A stretch of DNA of 64,000 bases, taken from the NCBI GenBank assembly GCA_021397845.1, contig CM038047.1:33773601-33837600 (forward strand), read 5' to 3'. The notes below the pieces were generated by a model that saw only the letters and a list, made by a program, of their open reading frames with translations, was not told the DNA's origin and searched no databases. Source of the DNA: Areca catechu. Lineage: Eukaryota; Streptophyta; Magnoliopsida; Arecales; Arecaceae. Below, piece by piece: positions 12,601 to 23,433 of the stretch; the first letter of the stretch is position 1; every line of letters starts with the position of its first letter. The position numbers were made by a program, and so were the translations under genes.

Positions 12601-14353
12601 AAGATTTCAGCTAAAAGAAGATATTAAGCAAAGAAGCAACATGTTTAGAACAAACAATAAGTGTACATAGTGGGGTTTTTAACTTTCTTTTTTCCGATCA
12701 CATTATTCAAGTTGTAGATCACTCTCTCACCCTGCAGGTGCAAAGAGACAAAGTGATATGTTTCTAAAAAGGAAAAAAAGAGGAAAATGTATTATTTAGA
12801 AGAGTGATTATGAACAGGTTGGAATTATTAGAATTTTCAGCACATACAATATAGTACAAAAAAAGGAGCAGTTAGAAAAAATGATACCCATCCTTTTACC
12901 ATCATGGACCAAGATGTCAATGAAATAAAAAGAACCATCTTTTCATCCAATATTTGTCATGCATGATGAGTGCGAGCATAACCCAAAAAAAGACTGAGCG
13001 GGAGTGACCGATGGAGGAAGAGAGGAAGAAGAAGGGAGGGGGGTTCCTTCTGAAAATCTCTCATTAGTTAACACTTAGGAAATTCATTCTTGATTTATTA
13101 CTTTGTTTTATTTATGTTAACCTACTCCAGTGCCATAGGCATTTAAGATTCATATTATAGTCAAACTCATCACTAGTAACTACACTACAATTTCAAATGG
13201 TACTTTAATTGACCAACATAGAATCTACATGATAAACTTAGGAACTATTCATGTGTTATCAGATTTTTTTTTTTTTTTGAAAAAATATCAACATTTTTTT
13301 TGCTACAATCCATTGCATGACATGTTCTAAACAACTCCAAGTGCCAAAACATTTTAAAATTCAAATTACTCAATCATGTGAACTGATTTGCCTCACCCTA
13401 ATAGTTCCTTCTAGTATGTGATATTACATGCAATATACTTTTATTTAAATGTTACTAGTTAGATGTCTTGATTAACATTACTTGTTAAGTATTATTCAAT
13501 TAATTATATAATTTTTAATAGTAATTGTAAGCTTTTTTTTTTATTTATTTAGATGTACAAGTCAAAACTTGCCAATAACATGTCAAGTTTTAAGGATGAG
13601 TCCCCCCAGTTACCTGAGCTGTTAGTTGTAAAACCATGTTTCGGCCTCGATATGTATAAACTTTTTATCCACAACACATTGGAATACCCTACCACTATTT
13701 TAAACATGGTCACTAAGCGAACCCCACTTCATCCAACATATTCTAGGATGCATCTTCCTGTCTCGGCATTCTTCTTTAAAATATATTGATGACAACAAAA
13801 ATCAAATTTCACTATGTTTCAGCCACCAAATATTGACTAAATCTGATTCCTACTATACTCTACTAAAACACTATTCTACATGCTCTATCTTGATTTAACA
13901 TATGCTTTTACAATCCAATAATTTCCTCCAACATCCCAATTGAATATTCACACCTATTCACCAACATCAATTACATGAAATTTCATACTACTCGTACCAA
14001 AAAAAAAAAAAAAACACAAACAAGTGATGCAATTATGAACCAGAATAATAAAATTCCCTAGCAATTCGGATGTAATACCATTTCAGAACCAAAAAGCAAT
14101 AGAAGGAACAAAAAAAGAAGAGAATTAACGAACACAGATTAAGAAATTCCTCTTACACGTTGAAAGTCCCGGTGACCGTATCGTTGGCCGTCCTGACGGC
14201 AGCCTCGAGATCGAACCCGAGGGCGGGGGACCCGCTCGCCTCGGTGGATCTGGAGGCCGCATACGAGTTCCAGTCGGCGAGGAGGGAGGAAGACGACTTC
14301 TGCTGCTCGTTATTGCTCGGCCCTCCGGCGAACCAAGCCTGCGCGGTCTGCAT
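9664..14353 (-). CDS. SFT2-like vesicle transport protein (Got1/Sft2 family), 4 exons
   Basis: Four coding exons on the minus strand: 14353-14157, 12229-11962, 10274-10170 and 9774-9664, joining to 681 nt (226 residues plus TGA). Every intron is GT-AG and phases match (2, 0, 0). The first ~65 residues are hydrophilic, Ser/Ala-rich and start MQTAQAWF. Exon 2 carries VSKGVREIPGSF, then two hydrophobic segments (residues ~90-112 and ~118-140) separated by MPQKFA. Exons 3 and 4 supply two more, giving the four-helix plan of the Got1/Sft2-like family (Pfam PF04178). The end is CFGR-stop, as in plant homologues. The family acts in retrograde or endosome-to-Golgi vesicle fusion and sits in Golgi membranes; that role is inferred from the family. 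The length is normal and there are no disruptions. Which SFT2 paralogue (A, B or C type) it is cannot be told. Confidence 0.93.
9775..10169 (-). other. SFT2 intron 3
   Basis: AT-rich intron with donor CAG/GTATAA and acceptor CGTAG/GTTC on the minus strand. No other feature seen. Confidence 0.85.
10275..11961 (-). other. SFT2 intron 2, with a possible old MITE
   Basis: Donor GAG/GTACCT, acceptor TTGCAG/AGA. At about 10815-11230 the composition changes. The stretch contains repeated GCCCA-rich words (for example GCCCAGGCCTGAAAATTTTT then AGGCCCATGCCTGTAAATTTTT) that resemble the inside of plant hAT-like miniature elements. No clean ends were found. The remainder is plain intronic sequence. Confidence 0.6.
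12230..14156 (-). other. SFT2 intron 1
   Basis: Donor AACGT/GTAAGA after the GC-rich first exon, acceptor TTCACCAG/GGTGTC. The 1.9 kb holds poly-A/T runs (13265-13279, 14000-14015) and no recognised insertion. A frame at 13553-13789 on the plus strand is not conserved. Confidence 0.8.
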
Positions 14354-14660
14354 CGCGTATCAGATCGGATCAGAGGTGGCGAGAAGAGCAAGAAGGGAAA
14401 GGAATCAAAGAATTAAGGGTAAGATTTCGTGATGGAGAACGGTGGACCGAGCTCTCTCTTCCTCCATTAATGGAGATCGTGTGGAGAGAAAGAGGAGATC
14501 TCGGTCTCTGGGACGGGGAAGGTGGGGGAAGGGAACAAGGCCGCAAGGGGGATTGTTTCCTATTTCTAGAATCAAGTACCGACGCGATCGAAGTAATTGG
14601 TTCAGACCGCGTAGTCCGGTTCGACCGGCATGGTAATCTAACTGGTGATTGGTAGCAGTA
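14354..14660 (-). promoter_or_regulatory. Probable 5' UTR and core promoter of the SFT2 gene
   Basis: Immediately upstream of the ATG at 14353 the sequence is GC-rich and, on the coding strand, pyrimidine-rich (CCTCTTTCTCTCC-type tracts around 14480-14510), typical of plant 5' UTRs. It turns AT-rich beyond about 14660. No clear TATA box was identified; the transcription start is not known. Confidence 0.4.
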
Positions 14661-15190
14661 TTCCTGGGTCCATAATGTTCGTTGATTATTTTAAAATTTT
14701 AATATTTTATATCTCAAACCTGATAACCATAGAACCAACTTATGGCCATTATATGGAACATCATAAATAAAATTTCATTAGTGGTCATTATTACATTATA
14801 TGATCGCCATGTAATAATCATGTAACCATTCAATTGTCACTATATGAAAAATATGAACTAAATTTTATAATAAACCCCTTCATGATTCATTGGTTATACT
14901 AAGAACCAAATTTTGTATTTTATATTATGATCATGGAACTATTTTAAGGTTACAATATGTGACATGCAAAATAAGATTTATGGATAGGTCCTTGCATGGT
15001 TTATGAATATATTAAATTCAAGATTTTGTGTTTATATATAGTGGCCTTTCAATTATTCCATGGCCTCTATGTAGAGAATGGGAAATGAAAATTAATGGCA
15101 AATCATTTTACTAATTGTATTAGTATCTAAATTTTATATTTCTGATAGCAACCATGGAACCAATCTATGATTCGAATATAAAAGATGGGA
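14661..15190. other. AT-rich intergenic DNA
   Basis: Contains several diverged copies of motifs such as AACCATAGAACCAA and GGCCATTATATG (near 14727, 14745, 14800, 15150), which suggests an old low-order repeat, but no coding frame or element boundary. Confidence 0.4.
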
Positions 15191-15198
15191 ATTAAAGT

Positions 15199-15702
15199 TA
15201 GGGGTAGCAATCGGGTAGCGACGGGCATATATAGGTCGAGTCATATACAGGTCCAGAAAAGCCTAAACCTGAATCCGACATGTTTATTAAATAGATTGTA
15301 ATTTAAAAATTGGACTTGTCCTATTTAATAAACAGGTAACTCGACCCGACCCATTTAACCCTTTTATTAAATGGGTAACCTGCTAACCTGACTCGACCCG
15401 ACCTGTTTAACCCATTTAATAATTGAATAACCTATTTATCCAATCCAACCCGATCCAACCTATTTAATAAACAGGTAATCTGTTTACCTAACCTGATTCA
15501 ACCCGACTCAACTTGTATATTAAATCGGTTAAATGGGTTAAATAGGTTAGGCCTAAAAAATCTAAACCCGATCCATTTATTAAATGCAGTAAACGGAACA
15601 ATATGTTTATGATCCGAATTCATTTATCTCAAATCCAAATATGTTTATGATGGGTCGAACATGAGTTAGGTTAGCGGGTCAGGTCATAAATTACCATCCC
15701 TA
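15199..15702. mobile_element. hAT-like MITE with 8-bp target-site duplication
   Basis: The element begins TAGGGGTAGCAAT and ends ATTACCATCCCTA, imperfect 13-bp inverted termini. ATTAAAGT lies directly before it (15191-15198) and again directly after it (15703-15710), an exact 8-bp duplication as hAT transposases make. The 504-bp interior has no coding frame and is filled with variants of ACCCGACC and CATTTAAC separated by AT. TAGGGGTGGCAAT-type ends are common among plant hAT miniature elements; the class is an inference from the termini and duplication length. Confidence 0.85.
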
Positions 15703-15710
15703 ATTAAAGT

Positions 15711-17430
15711 TTGATGATAATTCACTCTATACTTTGTTAATTATAAAAAGCTTAAAAACTCATGCTATCATACAATGACAACATAATTATTCAGAGGTTA
15801 TTATATAAAATAAAAAATAAAATTTAGTAATAATCCCCCTATGGTTCATTAACTATATTTAACCCATGTATTTGGTACTTTTTCTATAACAGGAAATGAG
15901 ATGATAAGCCCAACCATAGTTTACTGATTATGATAAAGCCTAGTCTTCATATTTCTATATAGTATTATTTATATTATATAAAATATATATATAATTTTTA
16001 AAATTTTAAAAATAATTTTTGTGAGGTGTATAAAATAGAATATTTGATATGTCAAATAATTTATAAATTAAAAATAGAATAAAGTTTGGAATCCTGGCCT
16101 GAAAGATGGATAAAACACTATCCTAAAGGAGATTTTGCTCCCTTTTCATGTAAAAAATAACTGGACCTTTTAATCTCCTCAAGGTACAACCCAAAAACCA
16201 ATACTCTAACATTCACTGGTAGCATAATCTCGAATAATAAACACCAATTAAGTCCATTTTCAATCCAGAATTATCAAATAAAAATTATTAAAAAGATGAG
16301 AGAGACATATTTGAAAGATTTGAGAGAGATATTTGAGAGGAAAAATAATTCTTGGAATTTCTTTTAGATGGGATAGAAACTAGGAGAAAGAAGTCTATTT
16401 ATAAGCTCAAAATCTTCGAGAAAAATTCCAAAAAGTCCTTTAATTATCCATTTGAACGTATTTAAAACAATAAATAAAAAAATGTCAAAGAAAAAAGAAC
16501 AAAATGCCCGTGCGCGAAGCAGAACGGCCGCTCGTGCTACCGTTCGCGAGCAGAGCACTCGAGCATGCATCGATGGAGTTTTTAAAACTCCAAAATTTAT
16601 AACAATCCTCCACAAGTTTCAAAAATTCATAATAAAATACTTAAATTTAATAAATAATTTAAATAATAAAATTTTTAGGTTTCTATTATGCTTAGTGCAA
16701 GTACCTTTTATGTTTGAACTTACATTTAATATAAGATACATATAGTATGAAGACGAATCGATCATAATATGATGTAATGCTATCCAAGCCATGAACTTGC
16801 CCTGATTTTTATGAGAATTACTAGAGATTCATCCTGGTCCCATAATCGTGGCCTCACGACTACTCTCACTAAGGTAGATTCTTCAAAGATACGTACAATG
16901 AAATCATATCTGACTAGACTTCCAATCATGTATCGATTAAAAGATGTGCTCAACCTAACTATCATAATAGAGTACCATACTATAAGAATGGAACAAAGAC
17001 AAACTCTAAATTGGTGCTCCTAGACGTCACCTCAAAGGTTATTTTCCTTTGAACTTTAAACATGGGGTTGCCATGACGGTAGGGATCCATTATGGTGATT
17101 AATATATGGGCTTAAGCCCTATCCCTCTTGATGTCTCAGATACTTTCGAAAGGCATTTGGTCAAAAAATTAGCCAAATTATTTTTTATCTTATGAATTAA
17201 AGTAATATCACATCTTTCATTTTATTACTTATAGTTTTATACCTGATTAGGATATGATTGTTTATTTTTTTATTTGTTATCTATTGATTTAACAAATTAA
17301 TTAAAGCTCTATAATCATAATTTAATTAAATTTTTAAATTTTTTTGATAAAATATTTTTATCATTTATTAGATCTTTTAGTCACTGTACTTTAGTACATG
17401 CAATGTCAAGAACAGTCAACTCAGATTCTA
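15711..17430. other. Intergenic DNA, possibly the 3' end of a copia element
   Basis: No gene. A GC-rich island at 16505-16575 lies in AT-rich sequence. If the copia pol remnant at 17440-17977 (minus strand) ever had a 3' LTR it would lie here, but I could not delimit one. Frames at 16452-16745 and 16811-17023 are unrecognised. Confidence 0.35.
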
Positions 17431-17439
17431 ATATATTCT

Positions 17440-17977
17440 AGTAATTATTATTTGTTTACAAGAACTTCAAAATACTGTAGCTCCTTCTAATAAGAAGAGA
17501 TATCCAGTGATGGACTTAACATCTAAGCTATATGTTATCCAATTAGCATTACTATAATCTTCAAATACTTTTGGATAACCTAAATATGCTAGAGAGTAAT
17601 CTAAGGTTCCCATAAGATATCTAAAGATTTTTTTAAAAGCTTTTCAATATCTTTACTAGGATTACTAGTATACCTACTCAGTCTACCTACTTTATAAATT
17701 ATATCTGGATGGATTCTATTTGAAATATATAATTTGGATCATATCCTCTAAGAACATTCTAATTATTTAACATGTTCTCTTAAATTTTTAATCAGGTGAG
17801 AACTGTGATCAAAAAGTGTAGAAAAAGGTTTTAGATCAAAGTATTCAAATTTTTTAAGTATTTTTTTATTAAATGTAATAGATTATTATTATTCCACTAT
17901 CTATTCTTTTAAGCTTCATTCATAAAATTATATCGGCTTCTTCTAAGTCTTTTATATCAAAATTATTTGATAGATAG
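17440..17977 (-). pseudogene. Ty1/copia RT-RNaseH remnant
   Basis: On the minus strand the translation near 17965-17930 reads FDIKDLEEADIIL, the copia reverse-transcriptase 'FDMKDLGEA' landmark. Near 17545-17480 it reads DYSNANW followed by KSITGYLFLLEGATV, the copia RNase H signature. The region between them is the expected length but has frameshifts and stops. The remnant is cut at 17977 by the inverted gypsy LTR and I did not find its continuation on the far side of that locus. Confidence 0.75.
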
Positions 17978-18558
17978 TGTTACCGCCTAGATCGCCGTGG
18001 CCTGCAGCTTCTTACATGGCCCGGGTGAGTGGACTCCCTGCCAACGTCACCGGGCTCGTCGGTCGGAGACGATCAAGGGGAACATAGTCATAGTCGTGGG
18101 GATGAAGGGGCTTGATACTGCATCGTGGTCTTCCTGTGGACCTCTCCGGTAGGAGAAATCTTCACCGTATCGTCCCTCTGTCGGGCGGACCTGCAAAACA
18201 GGGAAGACCTGCACCGGGGATTCCGGCTAAGGCACTCCGACGATCAAGTCAGTGGGACGATCAAAGGAAATAAGAGACCTCTGAGGCCGAGAGCTTGGGG
18301 GACTCTCTGCTGCCAGAGGGTGATAATAAAATGGAATGTAAGGATCAAGAGAGTGCGTTGTCTCTTACCTCCCCCCCTCCCCTTACCTCTCCATGCCGGT
18401 ATTTATGTAGACGAATGGCTCCTGTCATTCAGGGAAGGCGTGCTGGTCTTGATGTAGACTTGTCACGCTAGGATAGCCTGTGAGGCTATGATGGGTTGGT
18501 GAACCTTCTTCTTCTGGGTGGTTCAGGAAGTTGGTGCAGGAGTACAGTACCTTAGGCA
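17978..18558 (-). mobile_element. Gypsy LTR in inverted orientation
   Basis: Read on the minus strand this shares with the right-hand LTR the words CTGACTT-ATCGTCGGAGTGCC, GCCGGAA and TTTTGCAGGTCCG in the same order, and the same terminal CGG-AACA. A TATA-like ACATAAATACC (minus strand, 18400-18410) lies at the expected place. Upstream of its 5' end (18559-18590) the sequence also aligns loosely with the stretch before the right LTR (CGTTTAYACTA), so it looks like the 3' LTR of a minus-oriented relative. The 5' edge is approximate. Confidence 0.7.
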
Positions 18559-20110
18559 TGGCACTATTCACTAGTTAGTATAAACGGTAGCTTAAGAAAC
18601 TTAAATGCAAACCTTTCTTTGCAGGCGGCGTGTCATAGGACCCACGTGGAGGGGGATCCTTGGAAAGAGCGACGGGCCCGTGTGGATGGGTCCCTCGGGA
18701 AGCGCACCGAGTCCACATGAATGAGGCCGAACTACGCAATGCACCCAGCGACTGAGCTGGGCTAAAATGCCGAAGTGTCGAGCTGGCTGGGATGCTACTT
18801 CAAATCGCCATGCGGGCATGCGGACCGCGAGAAGGCACGTGCATGCTGATCGAGACGAGGTGCAAGGCTCCATGCACGTGGATGCGAACCCACACGTTGC
18901 GGACCCATACGCTGCTCCTGGTCAAGACCAGACCGCGGGAGGGTGGAGCTGGACAGCGGGCGTGCTGGGGTGCGGAGCAAGTGTGGACCGAACCGGGCGC
19001 CATGCAGGCATGCCGAACTAGCATGTAGGGGCATGCCAAACTGGGCCTGCCACGGGCGTGCCAAACCGGGGTGAAGCCGGGCGTGCCACGGGCGTGTGGG
19101 CCGGAGCCGGAGGCATGCATGCCGGTGTCGGGGAAGCTGGTCCTGGGCACAACGTCGCCGTGCCGGGGTCCCACCGGGCGGAGGTGCGGGCATGTCAGGC
19201 GGGCGTACCGCGGTGCCGAGCTGGGTCTGACTGAACTGGGCATGAGTCGTGCCGCAGGCGTGCCGGACCTAGGGTGAATCAGAGCTGGGCATGCCATCCT
19301 GCTCTCCATCGGGCAAGGCCGGGCTGCTCTCCCGTGGCCGGACCGGAGGAGCAGAATCGAGGTGCGGGCGAGGTCGTGCCGGGCCGGGGTCGCAGGAGCC
19401 GGGCCGGGGCCGCGGGAGCCGGACCGCGGGAGCTGGACCGCTGCGGGCATGCCGCGAGTGCACCGTGGGCATGCCGAGATGGGCCAGAATCGGAGCCGGG
19501 GCCGTCGCGGGCGGTTGGAGCCGAGGTGGGCGAAGCCATCTGAGGACGGACTTCACGCGAGGGAGAACACCGCGTCGATCATGGCCGGAGCTGGGCATAG
19601 CGACGTGCCGGGTCAAGGTGCTGGAGCCGGAGCTCTGCTGATGGAGCCATGTGTGCTGCCGGACTGCTCCCCGCATCGTGGTCGTGTCGCAGGCGCGCCG
19701 AGCCGGTAGCTGGCGTGCCAAGATGGGACGGACGCCAGAGTGGGTGCAGAAGAAGTCTGGGGCCGCTGTGGGTGCACCAGGCGGGTGCACCATGGGCACG
19801 CCAGGTGGGCGCACCACGTGCGTTCTTAGGTTGACCGGCGCTGGGGCATGCCCTGGCGCGGTCGCTAGCAGAACTGGGATCCGAGGCGGCCGGGCCGAGG
19901 TGGGCCGATGCTGGGGCAGCCGGTGCCGAGGTGCACCGAGGTGGGCGCGCGGGAAGGCCTGTGGGCGAGTTGGGCATCGTTATCGAGGCAGGTGAACAGG
20001 CCCGCTGGTGCAGGGTCGGCTGGGCTCCAGTCTTGACTGAAACGAGCCCGCCGAAGTACTTTCTTGGCCTAACTTGACCTGACCGAAGTGGGCTGGCCAA
20101 GCTGCCGACC
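18559..20110. repeat. GC-rich degenerate repeat block
   Basis: About 1.5 kb dominated by variants of GGGCATGCCGAGCTGGG and CGGGCGTGCC spaced irregularly 15-40 bp apart. Both strands show long open frames (for example minus 18800-19450 and 19269-19817; plus 19291-19641), but the products are Pro/Arg/Ala-rich, have no domain, and follow from high GC content. Given the adjacent minus-strand LTR, it may be the repeat-rich 3' untranslated part of a minus-oriented element, analogous to the 183-bp array at the other end. A junction with plus-strand gag lies near 20000-20115. Confidence 0.55.
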
Positions 20111-20119
20111 TGGGTCGAG

Positions 20120-20966
20120 GTGGATCCCTACGATGGGACCACCGATCCCTTGGACTATTTAGAGAGCTATAAGGCTGAGGGTCCAGGGAGCGACGGACGC
20201 TCTTCTATGCATTGCCTTCCCAGCCACCCTCTGGAAGGCTGCTCGAGTTTGGTTCACCCATCTCGAGCCGGAATCTATCAGCTCCTTCTATCAGCTGGAA
20301 GGAAAGTTTGTGGTACACTTCGACGCTTGCCGAAAGGTGCCAAGAGAGGTGGATAGCCTCTTCTCTATCCGCCAGCAGGACCAGGAGCTGTTGCGGGACT
20401 ACATCACCCGCTTCAAGATCGCCGCCCTGGAAATCTATAGTCTGGACGAGCCTGTCGCCATGCTGGCGTTGAAGCACGGGCTCAAGACCTCCCGTCTGAT
20501 GTATTCCCTGGACAAGAAGCCTTCCAAGACGTACTCTGAGCTCCTTCTCCGTGTCCACAAGTACATCCAAGTGGAGGAGGCCGATCGCACCAGGTGAGAG
20601 CTGAACGGGAAGCCTTCTAACAAGCCTGCCCCAAGGGATGTCTCCGGGACACGAAGGCCTGGACCACCTGCAGATTTTCATCCAGGCCCGAAGTCGAAGA
20701 ACGCTACTGCCCCGGAGAGAACGTTCACCCCTCTCCTCGCTCCCAGAGCGAAGATCCTCATGGAGATTGAGGGTGAGCACTACCTCTGCCGACCTCCTCC
20801 TCAGAACCCAAGGAACATCCGTGACAAGACAAAATATTGTCAATTTCACCGCGAGCACGGCCACGACACGGAGGAGTGTCGCAATCTGAAGCGGGAGATT
20901 GAGGAGCTGATCAAGAGGGGCTACCTCAGAAAGTTCATAAGGAACGAAGCCCCGACAGAGGGTTAG
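20120..20966 (+). pseudogene. Ty3/gypsy gag (5'-truncated, interrupted)
   Basis: The sequence starts inside the retrotransposon gag domain at YDGTTDPLDYLESYKA, so the usual N-terminal part is missing. A deletion or frameshift near 20170-20215 separates that from the rest (from IAFPATLW through FYQLEGKFV and YITRFK). An in-frame TGA lies at 20595-20597. The C-terminal part has a single knuckle-like C-x2-H-x3-GH-x4-C motif (YCQFHREHGHDTEEC, about 20838-20880). The frame ends at TAG 20964-20966. Gag would form the virus-like particle; this copy cannot. Confidence 0.85.
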
Positions 20967-21797
20967 CCGCTCGCAGCCCTTCCCCCCATCCCTATAATTG
21001 ACAACCACCCAACGGAGAAGCCGGTCGGCATGATCTCTTGGATGATTGGGAGTGCGACGAAGAGAGCCCGAGAGGCGGGAGACCCAGAGAATGTACTCTC
21101 CTTTGAAAAGGGGAACAAAAATGAAAATGTAAACAATGATGCAGTGGTGGTCAAGATGACCATCGCGAAGCATCCTGTACATCGCATTATGGTGGATAGT
21201 GGGAGCTCTACTGACGTGCTTTTTTACGATGCTTTCTCCCGAATGAATTTGTCTCATGATCAATTAAAGCCGGTGCACACCCCTCTCGTGGGCTTCACCG
21301 GAGATTCGGTGGGGATCGTAGGAGAGATCACTCTCCCTGTCACTGCCGGATCCCCACCTCGGCAGAGTACGGTCATGATGACATTTACCGTCGTCAAGCT
21401 CCCATCACCTTATAATGCCATCCTCGGCCGTCCAGGGCTCAACCAGCTGGATGCTGTCATTTCCACTAAAAGGTTACTAGTGCAGTTCCCTACCACCTCT
21501 GAGACGGGAGTAATGAGATGGACGGCCCAGCCTGTCCAGCATTGTCTGCAGACGGTCCCGGGGGCCCGGAGCGCTGAGCTCAGCTCCGATGTCGATGACC
21601 TCGACCTAAGAGAGCAAGACCCTAGGGGAGGGCCCGTGGAGCTCTTGATGACGTACCCCCTCGGCTCGAACCCTCAGAAGACAGTGCAGATAGGAGCCCA
21701 GCTCTCGGAAGAAGAGCGAGCTCGCTTGCTAGACTTCTCCCGAGTGAACGCTGATGTGTTCGCCTGGTCCACTGCTGACATGCCGGCATCCCCTTGA
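20967..21797 (+). pseudogene. Ty3/gypsy aspartic protease domain
   Basis: Continues in the frame of gag after one TAG. The protease active-site triad appears as VDSGSS (about 21190-21207), followed by the conserved ILGRPGLNQL-type stretch (about 21420) that closes the fold. Downstream, a segment including FAW leads towards RT. The frame ends at TGA 21795-21797, where intact elements read on into RT. The catalytic Asp is present, so inactivity would come from the broken polyprotein, not from this domain. Confidence 0.85.
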
Positions 21798-21814
21798 AAG
21801 TCATCACCCACTAG

Positions 21815-22822
21815 TTGAACATTGATCCAAGGTGTCGTCCTGTCCGCCAGAAGAAGAGGAGTTTTGCTACGGAGAGGGAGAAAGCCATCAATGAAGAAGT
21901 AGAGAAGCTCCTCACCGTCGGCTTTATACGAGAGGTACAGTATCCCAATTGGCTGGCAAACGTGGTCATGGTGAAGAAGAGCAACGGCAAATGGAGGATC
22001 TGTGTGGACTACACCAACCTCAACCGAGCTTGCCCGAAGGACAGTTTTCCTCTTCCAAAAATCGATCAGCTCGTGGACACTACTTCAGGGCATCGCCTCC
22101 TCTCTTTCATGGATGCCTTCTCCAGGTACAACCAGATCCGAATGCACCCGGAGGACGAGGAGCACATTGCTTTCATCACCGACCGCGGAACCTACTATTA
22201 TAAGATGATGCCATTCGGCGTCAAGAACATCGGGGCCACGTACCAACAGCTGGTCAACAAGGTCTTCAAAGACCAGATTGGCCGCAACATGCAGGTATAC
22301 ATGGACGACATGCTGGTGATGAGCAAGCCCACTTCGGACCACGTCGGCGACCTGGCGGAGACCTTCGGTAACCTCCGGCTTTACCAGATGAAATTGAACC
22401 CGGCAAAGTACGCTTTCGACGTGTCCACCAGGAAGTTCCTGGGGTTCATGGTAACCCAAAGGAGGATAGAAGCCAACCCGGAGAAGGTCCAGACTATCCT
22501 GGACATGGAGCAACCCACCTCCAAGAGGCAAGTGCAGCGACTCACAGGTCGGATAGCCATCCTGAGTCGATTTATCTCAAGGTCCGCTAACCGCTGCCAG
22601 CCCTTTTTCAAGGCGCTGAGAAAAATGAACGACTTTACTTGGACGGAGGAGTGCCAGGAGGCGTTCGACGAGTTGAAGAGGACACTGGCATCTCCGCCGC
22701 TGCTTTCCAGGCCCGAAGAAGGAGAGGAGCTCCTCCTGTACCTGGCGATCACCCCGGAGGCCATTAGTTCGGTCCTGGTTCGGATCAACGACAAGGGGAT
22801 GCAAAGGCGGTGTATTACATAA
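21815..22822 (+). pseudogene. Ty3/gypsy reverse transcriptase
   Basis: A 335-codon frame shifted relative to protease. RT blocks in order: KKSNGKWRICVDYTNLN, then ACPKDSFPLPKID, then FMDAFSRYNQI with the first catalytic Asp, MPFGVKN, and YMDD with the catalytic Asp pair (about 22300), then the thumb block with FLGFMV. It ends in the RNase H linker with a frameshift near 22800-22822. Sequence and domain order match plant non-chromovirus (Tat) elements, in which YIDD is more usual than YMDD. Confidence 0.9.
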
Positions 22823-23433
22823 GCAAACTCCTCCACGATGCGAAGCTCAGGTATTCCCGATCTGAGAAACTGATCTTTGCGCTAATCGTGTCCGCTCAGC
22901 ATCTTAGGCTTTATTTTCAAGCACACCCCATCGCTGTCCTGACGGATCAGTCACTGAAAGCGATGCTCAGCCGACCTGACACGTTTGGACGTCTGGCAAA
23001 GTGGGTGCTCAAGCTCAGCGAGTTCGACATCACTTACAGGCCGAGGTCGGCCATGAAGGTACAGGTACTCGCTGAATTCTTAGTTGAGTGTGCAGGCCTG
23101 GGCGAGGGGCCGGAAGAAAGCCCCCAAGACCGACAGCTGGAGCCAGGACCAAAGGAAGACATCTGGATCCTTCATGTCGACGGAGCCTCGAACTCCGGCG
23201 GGAGTGGAGCTGGACTCATCCTCGCTAACGATGAAGGAGTTGTCGCCGAATGTGCGCTCCGTTTCCAGTTCGCCGCCACTAATAATCAGACGGAGTATGA
23301 AGTGCTCCTCGCAGGGCTAAGAGTGTCCCGCGAGCTGGGCATGGCCAACCTCAGGGTCTTCACCGACTCGCAGCTGGTAGCCGGGCAGATCTCGGGGGAG
23401 TACGAGGTGCGGGACCCCCAAATGGCGAAGTAA
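22810..23433 (+). pseudogene. Gypsy RNase H plus second (archaeal-type) RNase H
   Basis: Frame-shifted continuation of pol. The first half (YYISKLLHDAKLRYS...) is the RT-connected RNase H and tether. After a short spacer a second RNase H starts at HVDGASNSGGSGAG (about 23175), with TNNQTEYEVLLAGL and FTDSQLV carrying the conserved acidic residues. Two RNase H domains in tandem are the hallmark of the Tat lineage of plant Ty3/gypsy elements. The frame stops at TAA 23431-23433, inside what should run on to the chromatin-facing end of pol. Confidence 0.85.

Noticed and set aside
18795..19817. Long minus-strand open frames of 132-216 codons in the GC-rich block
   Set aside because: Frames overlap in several registers, products are Pro/Arg/Ala-rich with no domain, and they follow from GC content and repeat structure.
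20205..21263. A 352-codon minus-strand frame antisense to gag/protease
   Set aside because: It mirrors the coding strand's codon pattern across the decayed gag-protease region and shows no recognisable domain.
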